A DNA stretch of 64,000 nt from Plantago ovata. Taxonomy: Eukaryota; Streptophyta; Magnoliopsida; Lamiales; Plantaginaceae. The DNA is taken from positions 83,252,753 to 83,316,752 of the forward strand of contig CM051456.1 in the NCBI GenBank assembly GCA_028274465.1, written 5' to 3'. The first letter of the stretch is position 1, and each line of letters begins with the position of its first letter. Below the pieces are notes generated by a model. It searched no databases and was not told where the DNA came from. It saw only the letters and a list, made by a program, of their open reading frames with translations. Of this stretch, positions 21,942-32,787 are shown in pieces. Both the position numbers and the translations under genes were made by a program.

Positions 21942-23340
21942 TGATGAACGTATTTTTGACGCGTTCATCTTGTCTTTTTTACCTTCTTTTGCTATCTTCT
22001 AGCCTTTTTTTTTGGTTAGTTTTGTAGAATAGTGTCACGTTTTGTGTTTTCTGCATTTTCAGGCACTTAGGTACGAAACGGCGTTTTTGGAGCTAAAAAC
22101 GAGCCTTTTTGATGGAAAAGATGGCCCCGTTGAAGTTCCCCAATCTCCGTGGTTTGTTCGTAAGTGTCTGAGTTTCAATAAGCATCGAGAAGGATGAGTC
22201 CAAGGCACCCGAGGGCCAAGCGAGGGCAAAAAGATTGAGTTTGAAGGCAAAAATCTGCCCAGGAACCAAGCTAAGCGCCTGGAATAGTGAAGCGCTGCGC
22301 TTCAATTTCCAGGAGCTTTGGCACAGAAGCCAAGCGAAGCGCTTGGAGTGCCAAAGCGCTTCGCTTGCCAAGCGCTCCGCTTGGCTTCTCCAAGCGGTCC
22401 GCTTGGCAGCGGTTACGTTTTCGGATTTTCCTTCTTAGATCTGATCTTTGGTCATTTTTTGAAGATCTTTTGAACTGTAACTTCGTTTTGGAGAGCTCCT
22501 AAGCCCCAAAACTCAGAGAAAACTCACTTTACTTTGTATTTTAGCTTGGGATTCAAGTTTGATTGGAATTCATCCTTTGTAATCATCTACGGAGAGGTTT
22601 TCTTTGATTCCCACCGATTAGTGACAACTTTGGTGGTAACTTGTATCACTCTCTTGTCTTGTAGTTTGATATGATGTATTCTGATTATTATTCATATGAA
22701 TTGATGTCTATGTTGATGAATATGAGTAGCTAAATCTTTTGTGTTGGTGGTAGAATGTAGAATATGCATGCTATGGGTTATGTTTATGCTTACATGAGAT
22801 TGTGATTCAATCTTGCTGCAAATTCCTTCATATGATTCTTAGTTGCCTATAAAATATATTCGAATTGAGTATAGTGACAAACTCTTGGTCAATGAAAGCT
22901 ATAGGATTGTATGTTAGAGATTTGCAGCATGCTAGATAAATGGTGTTGGTGACAAGCACCTCTAAAGTATTGATAGTGGTCTTTTATGATGTGTGTCTTA
23001 AAGTTACCTAGACGAGTTGCTTAGCAGACTTGATCGAAGGTTTTACGCACTGAACTTGTGAGCATATTCGTAACCCATGCATGTGTATTTGATTTCTACC
23101 ACCAACCATTTTCCAAACTTGATTTACAACAATCTGATTTCTCGTTGCTTTGTTCAAAGGAAACGATTCTAAACATTTGAACTCGTTGACTGAAATTACT
23201 AGCAAAAACCTCAAGCAAAGCCACGTTAGGTCCTGAGAGAACGACACTCGGGGACAACTTGCCATTGCACTCTTGTTTGTGTAGTGATAAGTGTTCTTAG
23301 GCTTTTAAACAAATTTAATTGGTGAAAAACGACATCATCA
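21942..23340 (+). repeat. Element II 3' LTR
   Basis: The LTR is 1399 bp, starting TGATGAACG and ending CATCATCA, and is followed by the AGCCT duplication. It carries the AAGCG-type inverted repeats at about 22290-22406 and a TATA-like CTATAAAAT near 22847. Confidence 0.95.
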
Positions 23341-23345
23341 AGCCT

Positions 23346-23580
23346 TCATCAACAAAGTACATATGGTGATAGACATGTACCGTCGTACATGTAGCTTCGA
23401 GGTAAATGGCAAGCAACATACGTTGCGAGCCATAATTAATTCATGTGCTTATGTTGATACTAACGAACTTGTAGGATGCTTTGGTCCTCTTTATGTTCGT
23501 CAAGATGTGCGGGGACTTGGTGCTTTGAAGAGCACTTGAACGGGGAAATCTAGTACCCGATGCGAAATTGATCCCGCATG
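23346..23580 (+). pseudogene. Element I gag-protease, 3' end
   Basis: This is the continuation of the gene cut at 14124. It matches the last 80 residues of the element II gag-protease. A TGG codon in element II is TGA here (about 23537-23539), a premature stop shortly before the normal end. A stem-loop with CTCGGG/CCCGAG arms follows at 23624-23641. Confidence 0.88.
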
Positions 23581-23764
23581 AGCTAAGACGAGTCGAGCGA
23601 ACGACTTTTAAACGAAGGCGCTTCTCGGGAGGCAACCCGAGGTTGTAGGTACTTGCATATAGATTAGAAGCACGTTTAAATTTTGTTTCGTTGTTTAGAC
23701 AAGGTTTTTGGGGTGAAAATTTAGCAAAAGTCGAAAAAAAATGGATTTGGGAGCTTCAGGTCCC

Positions 23765-23945
23765 AAGCGAACCGCTTGGAAAGCCCAAGCGGTCCGCTTG
23801 GATTCCAGTATGAATTTCATTCTTACTGGAAATCTAAGCGGAGCGCTTGGCACGCCCAAGCGGTCCGCTTGAATTTCCAGTAAGAACGAAAATTCTTACT
23901 GGAAATCCAAGTGGAGCGCTTGGGACGCCCAAGCGCTTCGCTTGG
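23765..23945. repeat. Inverted-repeat cluster before ORF2 (element I)
   Basis: This is homologous to 17815-18030: CCAAGCG-NNN-CGCTTGG copies and the CCAGTAAGAA/TTCTTACTGG hairpins. One copy present in element II is deleted here near 23920. Confidence 0.8.
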
Positions 23946-24645
23946 CTTTCCTTAAGGAAGCTAAGCGGGGCACTTGTGTTTCAAAGCCCCCCACTTCGTT
24001 TTTCTTCCTCCATTGCCGATTTAGCACCCCAAAAATCTCAATCTCTCTCAATTCTCCACCAATTCTTGCAATCTTGTGCATTTTACAAAGCCCATCACCC
24101 CCTCTATCATCTAAACCGATCAAATTTCACGTTTGAAGAATCCATAACAAGGAATCAAAGGTACCTCTCATGAACCCTAACTTTCTTGAATTTGGAATTT
24201 TATCTTAATTAGCTTCAATTGTGTTATGCATTGGTGAATTAGAGTTTGATAATGATTATTGAGCATGTTTCTTACTAGATGTGATGTCTAAATTCGAATT
24301 TTGCTCCTCTTGATTTATGATGAACTCTAGTGCTCGAATTTTTGCTATATAATTGTTTGATGATTGTTAGCCTTGAATTTGAGTTATGTTATGATTATAG
24401 TGATGTTGTGATTACATGAGAATGTGTTGGATTGGTTGGGTAATCTAATTGGAGAGTTTGTTTGCTTGGTTTAGATTCGTATGGGTTTATCGTAACGAAG
24501 TGTTAAAGCTTCTCGTTTTGTTCATATGAACTTTAGCAAGCCTTCAAACTCACCATGAGATTACTTGAGTGAGTATTGGAGTCTAGGAGTCGAGTCTAAG
24601 TCTCATTGTCTCTTGAAGTTATCTAATAAGATTATCCTAGGTACC

Positions 24646-25610
24646 ATGGACACAAGAGCCAAGAAGAAAGCAAGGAAGGATGGAGCTTCAACTTCCAAGG
24701 AGATTCCCCGTGATGAAAGCGACCGTGACCCATACAAAGAATCGGACGCATTGCGGAGGTTCCAATACAACTTCTATAGGGGAGGAGAACGGTCAGTGAT
24801 TTGGGACCGTAGCATCTCCTTTACTTCAAAGGATTTGGACGTACTAAAAGGGACAAAATATGAGAACAAGGGGCTTTTCTTTGATGTACCCTATGCACCC
24901 TATGCTCACCTTACCAGGCTTATAACGGCGAGAGAATGGATCTTCTATGGGAAAGAACTCTCCGGATGGGATAGAGACCTTGTCGAGGAGTTCCACATTG
25001 CCTTCGAGGACTATAACTATAAGGCCGAAGCAGTACCTATTCGTGGTGTGATGGTCCCTTTCTCACCATTGAGTATCACTAGTTTCATTATGGGACTAGA
25101 GGAACCCTTGCGGGAAGACAAGAATAAGGTAGCATACTATGTGAGTGATCCCTATGTGCACTATGTCTATGACCCAACGATTGAGAAGTTTCCGAGGAGG
25201 ATAGTCGGGGTTCTGACAACCAAGGACTACAAGCCGAGGAAGACGCGTCTCGATAACACCTTGAAGTATAAAGATTTGCACTTGCACGCCCGCATGATCC
25301 TACCTTTCGTGGTAGCTAATCTGATCCCGAGACTCATAACCGAAGAGATAACGCCGGAAGTCGGGATCTTAGTCTATTCCCTCATGCGAACTTGACCATC
25401 ACTCCCGGGGACATCATCTTCCAGCAATTCGAGATTAAACGAGAACCCAACCACCCACTAGTCTTCCCGCATCTGATCACTGCTATGTGTGAGAAAGCAA
25501 ATGTGCCAAACATCCGGCGCACCGAGGCATCGAGGGAACCAATCGACATAGAGACACACGATCTGATACTCCACCGCTTCGAAGTAGAGCAAGGGTTCGA
25601 ATCCGAGTGA
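24646..25610 (+). pseudogene. Element I ORF2, frameshifted
   Basis: The start is the ATG at 24646 (MDTRAKKKARKDG). It has the same layout as the element II ORF2: a basic low-complexity N-terminus, then a core with LVEEFHIAF, VPIRGVMV and LSITSFIMGL motifs, then VANLIP. A one-base loss near 25393 ends the frame at 25395. The downstream part (25392-25610) reads on in another frame and lacks the proline-rich tail of element II. By eye, well under half of residues agree with the element II protein outside the core motifs, although spacer and 3' region are near-identical. Function unknown. Confidence 0.75.
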
Positions 25611-25648
25611 TTTTGTGGTGGTGGTACTCCTTTTTGATACACTTAATT

Positions 25649-27596
25649 GATGTTGTGACTTTTGACTCTTGTACTCTTTATTTGCTTTTTTAGTTGTGGC
25701 CTGTGTGCCTTTTGTCGTGATTAGTTTAGTCTAGTTTTTGTCTTGGTGCCTTAGGTGATTAAGATAGGAAAAAACATCGAAAATTTGGAAACAGGGCCAG
25801 CGAAGCGCTTGGAAGGGCCAAGCGGTCCGCTTGAAATTCCAGGAAGTTTTGCAACTTCCTGGAAATTCAAGAGGAGCGCCTGGAGCCTCCCAAGCGCTCC
25901 GCTTGACCAAGCGAACCGCTTGGCTCCCACCAAGCGGTCCGCCTGGACCCTGTACCCTGATTTTCCTCGTTTTTCGATTCTTCTCACCTTTGCGCACCCG
26001 TTTTCACTTGTTTCTTGAGTCTTTTCAGGTACTACTCTTATATAGGAGATTGGACACGAACCTTTATCTCAGGGAAGTATACTTTCAATCTAATTTTTCC
26101 TTTTCATTCAACTTTTCTTTGCTCGAGGACGAGCAAAAGTTTAGGTTTGGGAGGGGGTATTGGATTTTCAGTACTATATGCTTGTGTGGTTCGTACATGC
26201 CTGATTTTAATCAAGTTCATGTGATTTGTCGTGTTTTTTCAAATTTTTGCATGCATATCATCCATAGATTAGTTGTTGCACGTTGTTGTGTGTGGAGTTT
26301 ATTGCCAAGTCTTTTGAACTTTTTTATTGAGTAGACTAAGTGTTTATGACCATTGATCATATGTTGCATCACTTTGCAAGTAGTTTGAGGCTTGTCTCGC
26401 TTGGTTTGTCACATTCGCATGTGCACTAGTTAAGCTTAGTAGTCTCGACATCACCTTGAGTGGTGTTTCTTCTGCTGCGGTTCACGATGGCCTTATAAAA
26501 TGATGCATGTTAGAGTCTATGGTTGTAACCCGTGTAATTATGTACGTAAGAGGCGACAAGTTCTTCACCTCGATTAGAGATTGCCAAATGCCTAGGAAGG
26601 AGGTAGTGTGAGGTGTGTGATTCCTTGTATTAAACCTATTCTATCGAATAGGTTTGGGGAGGGGGTTACGTTGTTATACTTGTCTTTCGTCTTTGAGTCG
26701 TTGTAAAGTTTTCTTTTTCTTTTTCTTTTTATTTTGTGTCCCAACCTATTCTTTCGAATAGGTTTGGGGAGGTGTCTTTGTAAAAGAGTCTTTCGTTTTT
26801 TTTTCGTCTTTGTGCTCAAACCTATTCTTTCGAATAGGTTTGGGGAGGTGTTTTTGACACTTAGTACTGCTGCTTGCCCCTATAAAAAAAAAAGAAAGAG
26901 AAAAAGAAAAGAAGAAGAAAAGAAAAAGAAATATAAAAAAAAGAGAAAAGAAAAAAAAAGGGGAAATAAAGAATAAGACCCAAAAAGCAAAAGAAGGGTC
27001 GTTGCAAGCCAAAAGCAGTCTCGTAGTGTCAAGTGTCATGTAAATATTTTGTCCTTTTGAAGTGTCGAGTTGTAAATTCTATCTTTCGTTTCGTGTCGCC
27101 TTTGTCCAAGGCCTGTTCTTGACCACCCTCGTCTTGCTATTCAAGAAGTGGTTGAAAGAGGCTCATTCTTGAGAGTCTGTGTAGAATAGGGGAGTGTTAT
27201 CTTTCTAAGGGAACCCTCCTTCGTTTGATGAGAACCAGTATTGGTTCGCCCTCTCTTGAGGAAAAGTCTCGCTTGGTGAACAATAGTAAGCCCTCGGTTT
27301 CATAGGCACGGGGCAATTGTAGTATGATAACATGCATCATTGTGTCGTCACTAACCAGGTCCAGGTAGAAGATGTTACGTGAGACTCCTTTGTTTAACCA
27401 AGTGCACTTGAGAATGTGTATATTTGCAATCGAGGCATACTTCAACCTATTTGCATGTCATGCTCATTGGGTTTTGTTCATAAGCATTTGGTAGATTCAA
27501 TAGATTAGTTCACTTTACTTGGCATGAGACTCCTTTTGTGTTGCATTTAGGATAGTTTGTTGCTTGAGGACAAGCAAAGGTTTGGTTTGGGGAGTT
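25649..27596 (+). other. Element I 3' non-coding region
   Basis: It closely matches 20012-21941: the inverted-repeat cluster (about 25797-25950), the AGGA hairpin, three hairpin plus polypurine modules (26633-26848), the pyrimidine and purine tracts, a block shared with element III (about 27115-27450), and the hairpin with the polypurine tract directly against the 3' LTR. No gene is visible. Confidence 0.8.
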
Positions 27597-28998
27597 TGAT
27601 GAACGTACTTTTGACGCGTTCATCTTGTCTTTTTTACCTTCTTTTGCTATCTTCTAGCCTTGTTTTTTGGTTAGTTTTGTAGAATAGTGTCACGTTTTGA
27701 GTTTTCTGCATTTTCAGGCACTTAGGTACGAAACGGCATTTTTGGAGCTAAAAACGAGCCTTTTTGATGGAAAAGATGGCCCCGTTGAAGTTCCCCAATC
27801 TCCGTGGCTTGTTCGTAAGTGTTTGAGTATCAATAAGCATCAAGAAGGATGATTCCAAGGCACCCGAGGGCCATGCGAGGGCAAAAAGATTGAGTTTGAA
27901 GACAAAAATCTGCCCAGGAGCCCAGCTAAGCGCCTGGAATAGTGAAGCGCTCCGCTTCATTTTCCAGGAGCTTTGCCATAGAAGCCAAGCGAAGCGCTTG
28001 GAGTGCCGAAGCGCTTCGCTTGCCAAGCGCTCCGCTTGGCTTCTCCAAGCGGTCCGCTTGGCAGCGGTTACGTTTTCGGATTTTCCTTCTTAGATCTGAT
28101 CTTTGGTCATTTTGTGGATATCTTTTGAACTGTAACTTCGTTTTGGAGAGCTCCTAAGCCCCAAAACTCAGAGAAAACTCAGATTACATTGTATTTTAGC
28201 TTGGGATTCAAGGTTTTGATTGGAATTCATCCTTTGTAATCATCTACGGAGAGGTTTTCTTTGATTTCCACCGATTAGTGACAGCTTTGGTGGTAACTTG
28301 TATCACTCTCTTGTCTTGTAGTTTGATATGATGTATTCTGATTATTATTCATATGAATTGATGTCTATGTTGATGAACATGAGTAGCTAAATCTTTTGTG
28401 TTGGTGGTAGAATGTAGAATATGCATGCTATGGCTTATGTTTATGCTTACATGAGATTGTGATTCAATCTTGCTGCAAATTCCTTCATATGATTCTTAGT
28501 TGCCTATAAAATATATTCGAATTGAGTATAGTGACAAACTCTTGGTCAATGAAAGCTATAGGATTGTATGTTAGAGATTTGCAGCATGCTAGATAAATGG
28601 TGTTGGTGACAAGCACCTCTAAAGTATTGATAGTGGTCTTTTATGATGTGTGTCTTAAAGTTACCTAGACGAGTTGCTTAGCAGACTTGATCGAAGGTTT
28701 TACGCACTGAACTTGTGAGCATATTCGTAACCCATGCATGTCTGTTTGATTTCTACCACCAAGCGTTTTCTAAACTTGATTACAACAATCTGATTTCTCG
28801 TTGCTTTGTTCAAAGGAAACGATTCCATAAACATATGAACTCGTTGACTGAAATTGCTAGCAAAAACCTCAAGCAAAGCCACGTTAGGTCCCAAGAGAAC
28901 GACACTCGGGGACAACTTGCCATTGCACTCTAGTTTGTGTAGTAATAATTGTTCTTAGGGTTTTAAACGAATTTAATTGGTGAAAAACGACATCATCA
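27597..28998 (+). repeat. Element I 3' LTR
   Basis: The LTR is 1402 bp, TGATGAACG to CATCATCA, uninterrupted. Its inverted-repeat cluster is at about 27945-28063. It lacks the duplication and inversion seen in the element's 5' LTR. Confidence 0.94.
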
Positions 28999-29234
28999 TA
29001 TCCCAAATCTCAATGACCTCGATTGAGACTATTTTAGGACTTACGTTCTATCATCCAAGTTCTCACACACTTGGTGATAACGTATAGTCCATGAGAACAT
29101 CCTATAGACTTATCTTAAAACAACCAAATAAATAATCCAAAGATGTAAAGCCATTTAATATGGAATATAAATAATAATAAACTGATTATGATCCAAGTAC
29201 ATATCATCCCGTAAATGGTTGTCTTTAGGACATA
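28999..29234. other. Unassigned AT-rich stretch between elements
   Basis: No coding or recognisable repeat. In reverse it has LTR-like phrases but no ends that I can define. It joins Copia-3 coding sequence near 29235, probably at an old rearrangement or insertion site. Confidence 0.4.
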
Positions 29235-29860
29235 ACACATGCTTTAAGTACACTCAGCAGATTCATGGGCACACCTGGGAAGTATCACTGGGAGGCAGTG
29301 AAGTGGTTAATTGGGTACATAAGGGGAGATTTGAACTTATCTTTGGTGTTTCAATGCAAGACAAGTGAAGGAGATGCTATTGTGGGTTATGTGGATTCAG
29401 ACTTTGCTGCTAATCTTGACACTAGGAAATCACTCTTTGGTTATGTCTTTACACTCTTTAGGACTGCAATAAGCTGGAGATCTACTCATCAACCTGTGGT
29501 AGAACTCTCAACTACAGAAGCAGAGTTCATGGCTCTTAATGAAGGTGTTAAAGAAGCAATCTGGTTAAGGGGAATCTTGAGTGAATTTGGAGTTCATCAA
29601 GACACTGACAAAGTTCATTGTGACAGCCAGAGCGCCATACATCTAGAAAAACATCATCTTTTCATGACAAGTCAAAGCACATTGATATTAAATATCATTT
29701 CATCAGGGATGTTGCAGATAAGGGTGAAGTTCAAATTGTGAAGATTAATACAAGAAGAAATCATGCTGATGCATTTACTAAAACTCTGCCAGTAGAAAAG
29801 TTTGAACAGCGCATGAGTTTAGTTGGTTTGCTGGACCAGAAAGGGCTTTCCCAACCTTAG
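29235..29860 (+). pseudogene. Copia-3 RNase H and pol 3' end, fragment
   Basis: This is the C-terminal part of a Copia pol. It starts at the SRFMGTPGKYHW motif (29256), then VDSDFAAN and the RNase H signature TTEAEFMALNE. A one-base frameshift lies near 29655-29670; the last part (KHIDIKYHF-like, then ADAFTKTLP) reads in another frame to a stop near 29859. Reverse transcriptase, integrase and gag are absent upstream. Confidence 0.85.
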
Positions 29861-29913
29861 GGATTAGGGATATCTTGGAAGGTAGGAACTAAAGATCATG
29901 TTAAGGTGGAGAT

Positions 29914-29924
29914 TGTGAGATTTG
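29914..29924 (+). repeat. Copia-3 3' LTR, first bases
   Basis: TGTGAGATTTG follows the purine-rich AAGGTGGAGATT tract. The LTR is split here by element III and resumes at 40731. ATTTG (29920-29924) is duplicated at 40726-40730. Confidence 0.7.
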
Positions 29925-31237
29925 TGATGATACGCGGGATTGTCAGTTCCGGATCAAGCAAATAAATTTGTTATTTAGCCAAAGGCAATTCACAACTACA
30001 ATGAAAACCGTAGTGTAGCAGTAGAATGACCTCGAGTGTCGTTCTCTAAAGACTATAACTAGCTTTATCTAATTTAATTAAAGAATATAAAATATCAGAC
30101 GGTATAGCAAAGGTTTTTCTAACAGATAATGGAGATTGGTGATAGTATGGTCCTTCAAAGCATAACGGGTTAATAATCATGCGTAAATTCCTCGGTTTTG
30201 CATGGAGATCTTTGATCAATAAATTGTTCTGTTGCAATTATCACACACTACGAAGATATAGATACTGATAGGTCAAACACTATTGTCCAATTGTGTTCCG
30301 TAATTATTCAACACTACGAAGATATAGATATGCATAGGTCAACACTATGGTCCAATTGTGTGCAATAATTAATCAACATACGAAGATATAGGTTCCGCTA
30401 GATCAAGGAAATAAAGCAATAACACGGAGTATAATGCACGATATAGCCATTAGCATAATTATCAACCCTTCGCTAAGAATTCACATACTATCACCAACAA
30501 TAAGTTTAGCTACTCATAGTTGTCATGCAATCAACAGAAATCATAGAAGAAAACATGTTGAAAGATATATAAAAATAAGTAGAAAAACTATAAGATACAA
30601 TGTTACCGAAGGTTGTCAGTCTCCGAAGAATCACGATCTTACAAGCTCCAAACTGCTATGAAAAAGTATCTCCTAAGCTACGAACCCCCAGAACAGGCTC
30701 TGGGAAGTTCCTACCTAAAACTACAGAGAAAGGTGAGAGAATAGGTCATGAAAAGTATGAATTTCGGAGAAAAACTGAGCAACTATATAGGCCTCGAATT
30801 TGTGTGGGGCGAAGGGCCCCACACACCGGGCGATTCGCTTGGTGTGGGGCGATTCGCCCCACATCCCGGACGATTCGCCCAGGAGTAAAATTCTAGAATT
30901 TCCGTGTTTTCGACGCGTTTTTGGATTTCTTCCCCTTTTCGGACTCGGTTTCTGACTTCTAGTGGCCTTCTAATCTCCAGATTCGACCCCTAGACTCCAA
31001 ATCCTATCCGGAAACCTTCAGATACTCCAAATAGGCTTCTGGAACACCAATTCCTTGTCAACTTCAATATAATTGCCCTGAAATCCTCATTTTTCAATCA
31101 AAACCTGTAAAATAAAAACTAAAGGGAAACATGACACTATTCTAATAAACTGCACTAAAATATAGCTAAATTATCATAGAGGATAGCTAAAATAGGTGAA
31201 AAAGACTCGAATGAAAGTGTAAAATACACATTCATCA
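29925..31237 (-). repeat. Element III 3' LTR
   Basis: The LTR is 1313 bp, near-identical to 39411-40725. It holds a three-unit repeat of about 65 bp (units start near 30244, 30310 and 30374, sharing ACGAAGATATAG). It also holds a GGGCG-NNN-CGCCC cluster at about 30803-30885, including TGTGGGGCG-ATT-CGCCCCACA at 30843-30863. Confidence 0.94.
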
Positions 31238-31272
31238 AACTCCCCAAACCGAACCTTTGCTTGTCCTCAAGC
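31238..31272 (-). other. Element III polypurine tract and hairpin
   Basis: On the minus strand this reads TTGCTTGAGGACAAGCAA, then GGTTCGGTTTGGGGAGTT against the LTR. The hairpin matches that of element II. Confidence 0.85.
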
Positions 31273-31459
31273 AATTAACCTAGACTCTAATGCAAGAAAC
31301 AATGCAAGACACAAAATGGAGTCTCATGCCAAATAAAATGAACTAATCTACTGAATCTATCAAAAAAACATATGAACAAAAACCATATAAATCAAAGCAT
31401 GAATATAGGTTGAAGAATACCTCGATTGACTTATACACATCCACATAAGCACTTACGTC

Positions 31460-31740
31460 AAGACAAGATAGTCTCTCGTAACATTCTCTACCTGGACCTA
31501 GTCAGTGACGACGTAATGAAGCATGCTAAGATACGAATGGTTGTCCCGTGCCTATGAAACTGAGGACTTACTGCTATTCACCAAGTTTAAGACTTTCCCT
31601 CAAAGAGGTCGAACCAGTACTGGCTCTCATCAAACGAAGGAGGGTTCCCTATAAAAGATAACACTCCCCTATTCTACCCATCTCTCAAGTAAAGTCTTAA
31701 GCTATTCACCACTTCCTGAATGGCAGGACGAGGGTGGTCT
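31460..31740 (-). other. Non-coding block shared with elements I and II
   Basis: In reverse it is clearly related to 21470-21790 and 27115-27450. Shared phrases include CACCCTCGTC, GGGAACCCTCCTTCGTTTGATGAGA and the GGCACGGG...TCGTCACTGAC stretch. No open frame is conserved. It holds up better than most other non-coding DNA between the families. Confidence 0.65.
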
Positions 31741-32032
31741 AGAACATATGACACTCAAAAACAAAAGACAAAAAATAGAAAATTACAACACGATTACGAA
31801 CATTACAAGAATTGGAAAATGAGACAACACTTTGCTAAACTGCTATTTGGCTTTCTTTTTTGGACCCTTCTTTGCTTTTTTGGGGTCTTTTCTCTTTTTC
31901 TTTTTTTTTCTTTCTAGTTTCTTTTTTTCTTTTTTTTCTTTTTCCCTGGAATTTTTCTTTCCTTTTTTTTCGATTTATTTTTTAGCCAGCAGTAGCATAA
32001 CAAATAGAGAAACAAAATGACTCACAACGACT

Positions 32033-32175
32033 TCCCCAAACCTATTCGAAAGAATAGGTTGGAGTACAAAATTTACGAGAAAGGAAAAATAAACTCACAA
32101 TACGAAAATGAAAAACGAAAAACAAGTCTAATGATGGTGTAACCCCCTCCCCAAACCTATTCGGAAGAATAGGTT
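32033..32175 (-). repeat. Two hairpin plus polypurine modules (element III)
   Basis: In reverse, AACCTATTC-loop-GAATAGGTT with a GGGGAGG or GGGGAAG tail at 32033-32060 and 32145-32175. The nine-base arms match family A exactly while the loops vary. Confidence 0.8.
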
Positions 32176-32787
32176 ATAAACAAAGGATCACACAACCTCA
32201 CACTACCTCCTTCCTAGGCATTTAGCAATCTCAAAGCATGGTGAAGACTTGTTGCCTCTTAGGTACATAATTACTCAAGAAACAACCATAAGACCCTAAC
32301 ATGCATCATCCTATTATAAAGGCCTTCGTGAACCGCAGTAGAGAAAACGCCACTAAGTGATGTCGAGACTACCGAGCTTAACTAAGTGCAATACATAAAC
32401 GTGACAAGCCAAGCGAGAAAAACCTCAAACAAATTCATAGAGATGAAGCATACGATTAATGGCATAGTTAGATAATCTATCCAATAAAAACGCTCAAAAA
32501 ATTCGGCAATGAACTCCATATAAAACATGCAAGACTATCCTAGGATGAATGCAGTGAATGCAACCTAAAAAACTAAGAAAGCAGTAAACGTGCAAATGCA
32601 AATGCAAACGGAGAACAAGATACTAATCAACACAAAGCCAAACAATACTTAACATCGCGGTTCACATCCCATCCCCCTTATGATTCTTAAGTTAACCCCT
32701 AGCAAAAGAGAATGAGTAATAAGAAGTGATACTAGATGTTACCGAACGGTTTGGCCTCGGTTGGCTGAGAGTGGACATGTGAAAGGA

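Larger units (their letters stand above)
14125..23340 (+). mobile_element. Athila-like, pol-less LTR retrotransposon, element II
   Basis: A sister copy of element I inserted in element I's gag-protease gene. The LTR ends are TGATGAAC and CATCATCA, and the duplicated site AGCCT is at 14120-14124 and 23341-23345. The order is truncated 5' LTR, gag-protease, spacer with inverted repeats, ORF2, spacer with inverted repeats, 3' non-coding region, polypurine tract and 3' LTR. The junction near 15395 joins LTR to the inside of gag, so the LTR end, primer site and gag start are missing. This deletion probably came after insertion. Confidence 0.92.
1..28998 (+). mobile_element. Athila-like, pol-less LTR retrotransposon, element I
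   Basis: Plus-strand Ty3/Gypsy element of the Athila type. Its 5' LTR begins about 70 bp before the window and its 3' LTR ends at 28998. It is interrupted twice: by Copia-1 (215-10229) and by a sister element (14125-23340). Removing both leaves LTR, tRNA-Asp primer site, gag-protease, spacer, ORF2, 3' non-coding region, polypurine tract and LTR. No reverse transcriptase, RNase H or integrase coding is visible in any frame. The Athila assignment is inferred from the primer site, gag and protease type and the polypurine tract. The right-hand duplicated site would be TATCC at 28999-29003, but its partner lies outside the window. Confidence 0.85.
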
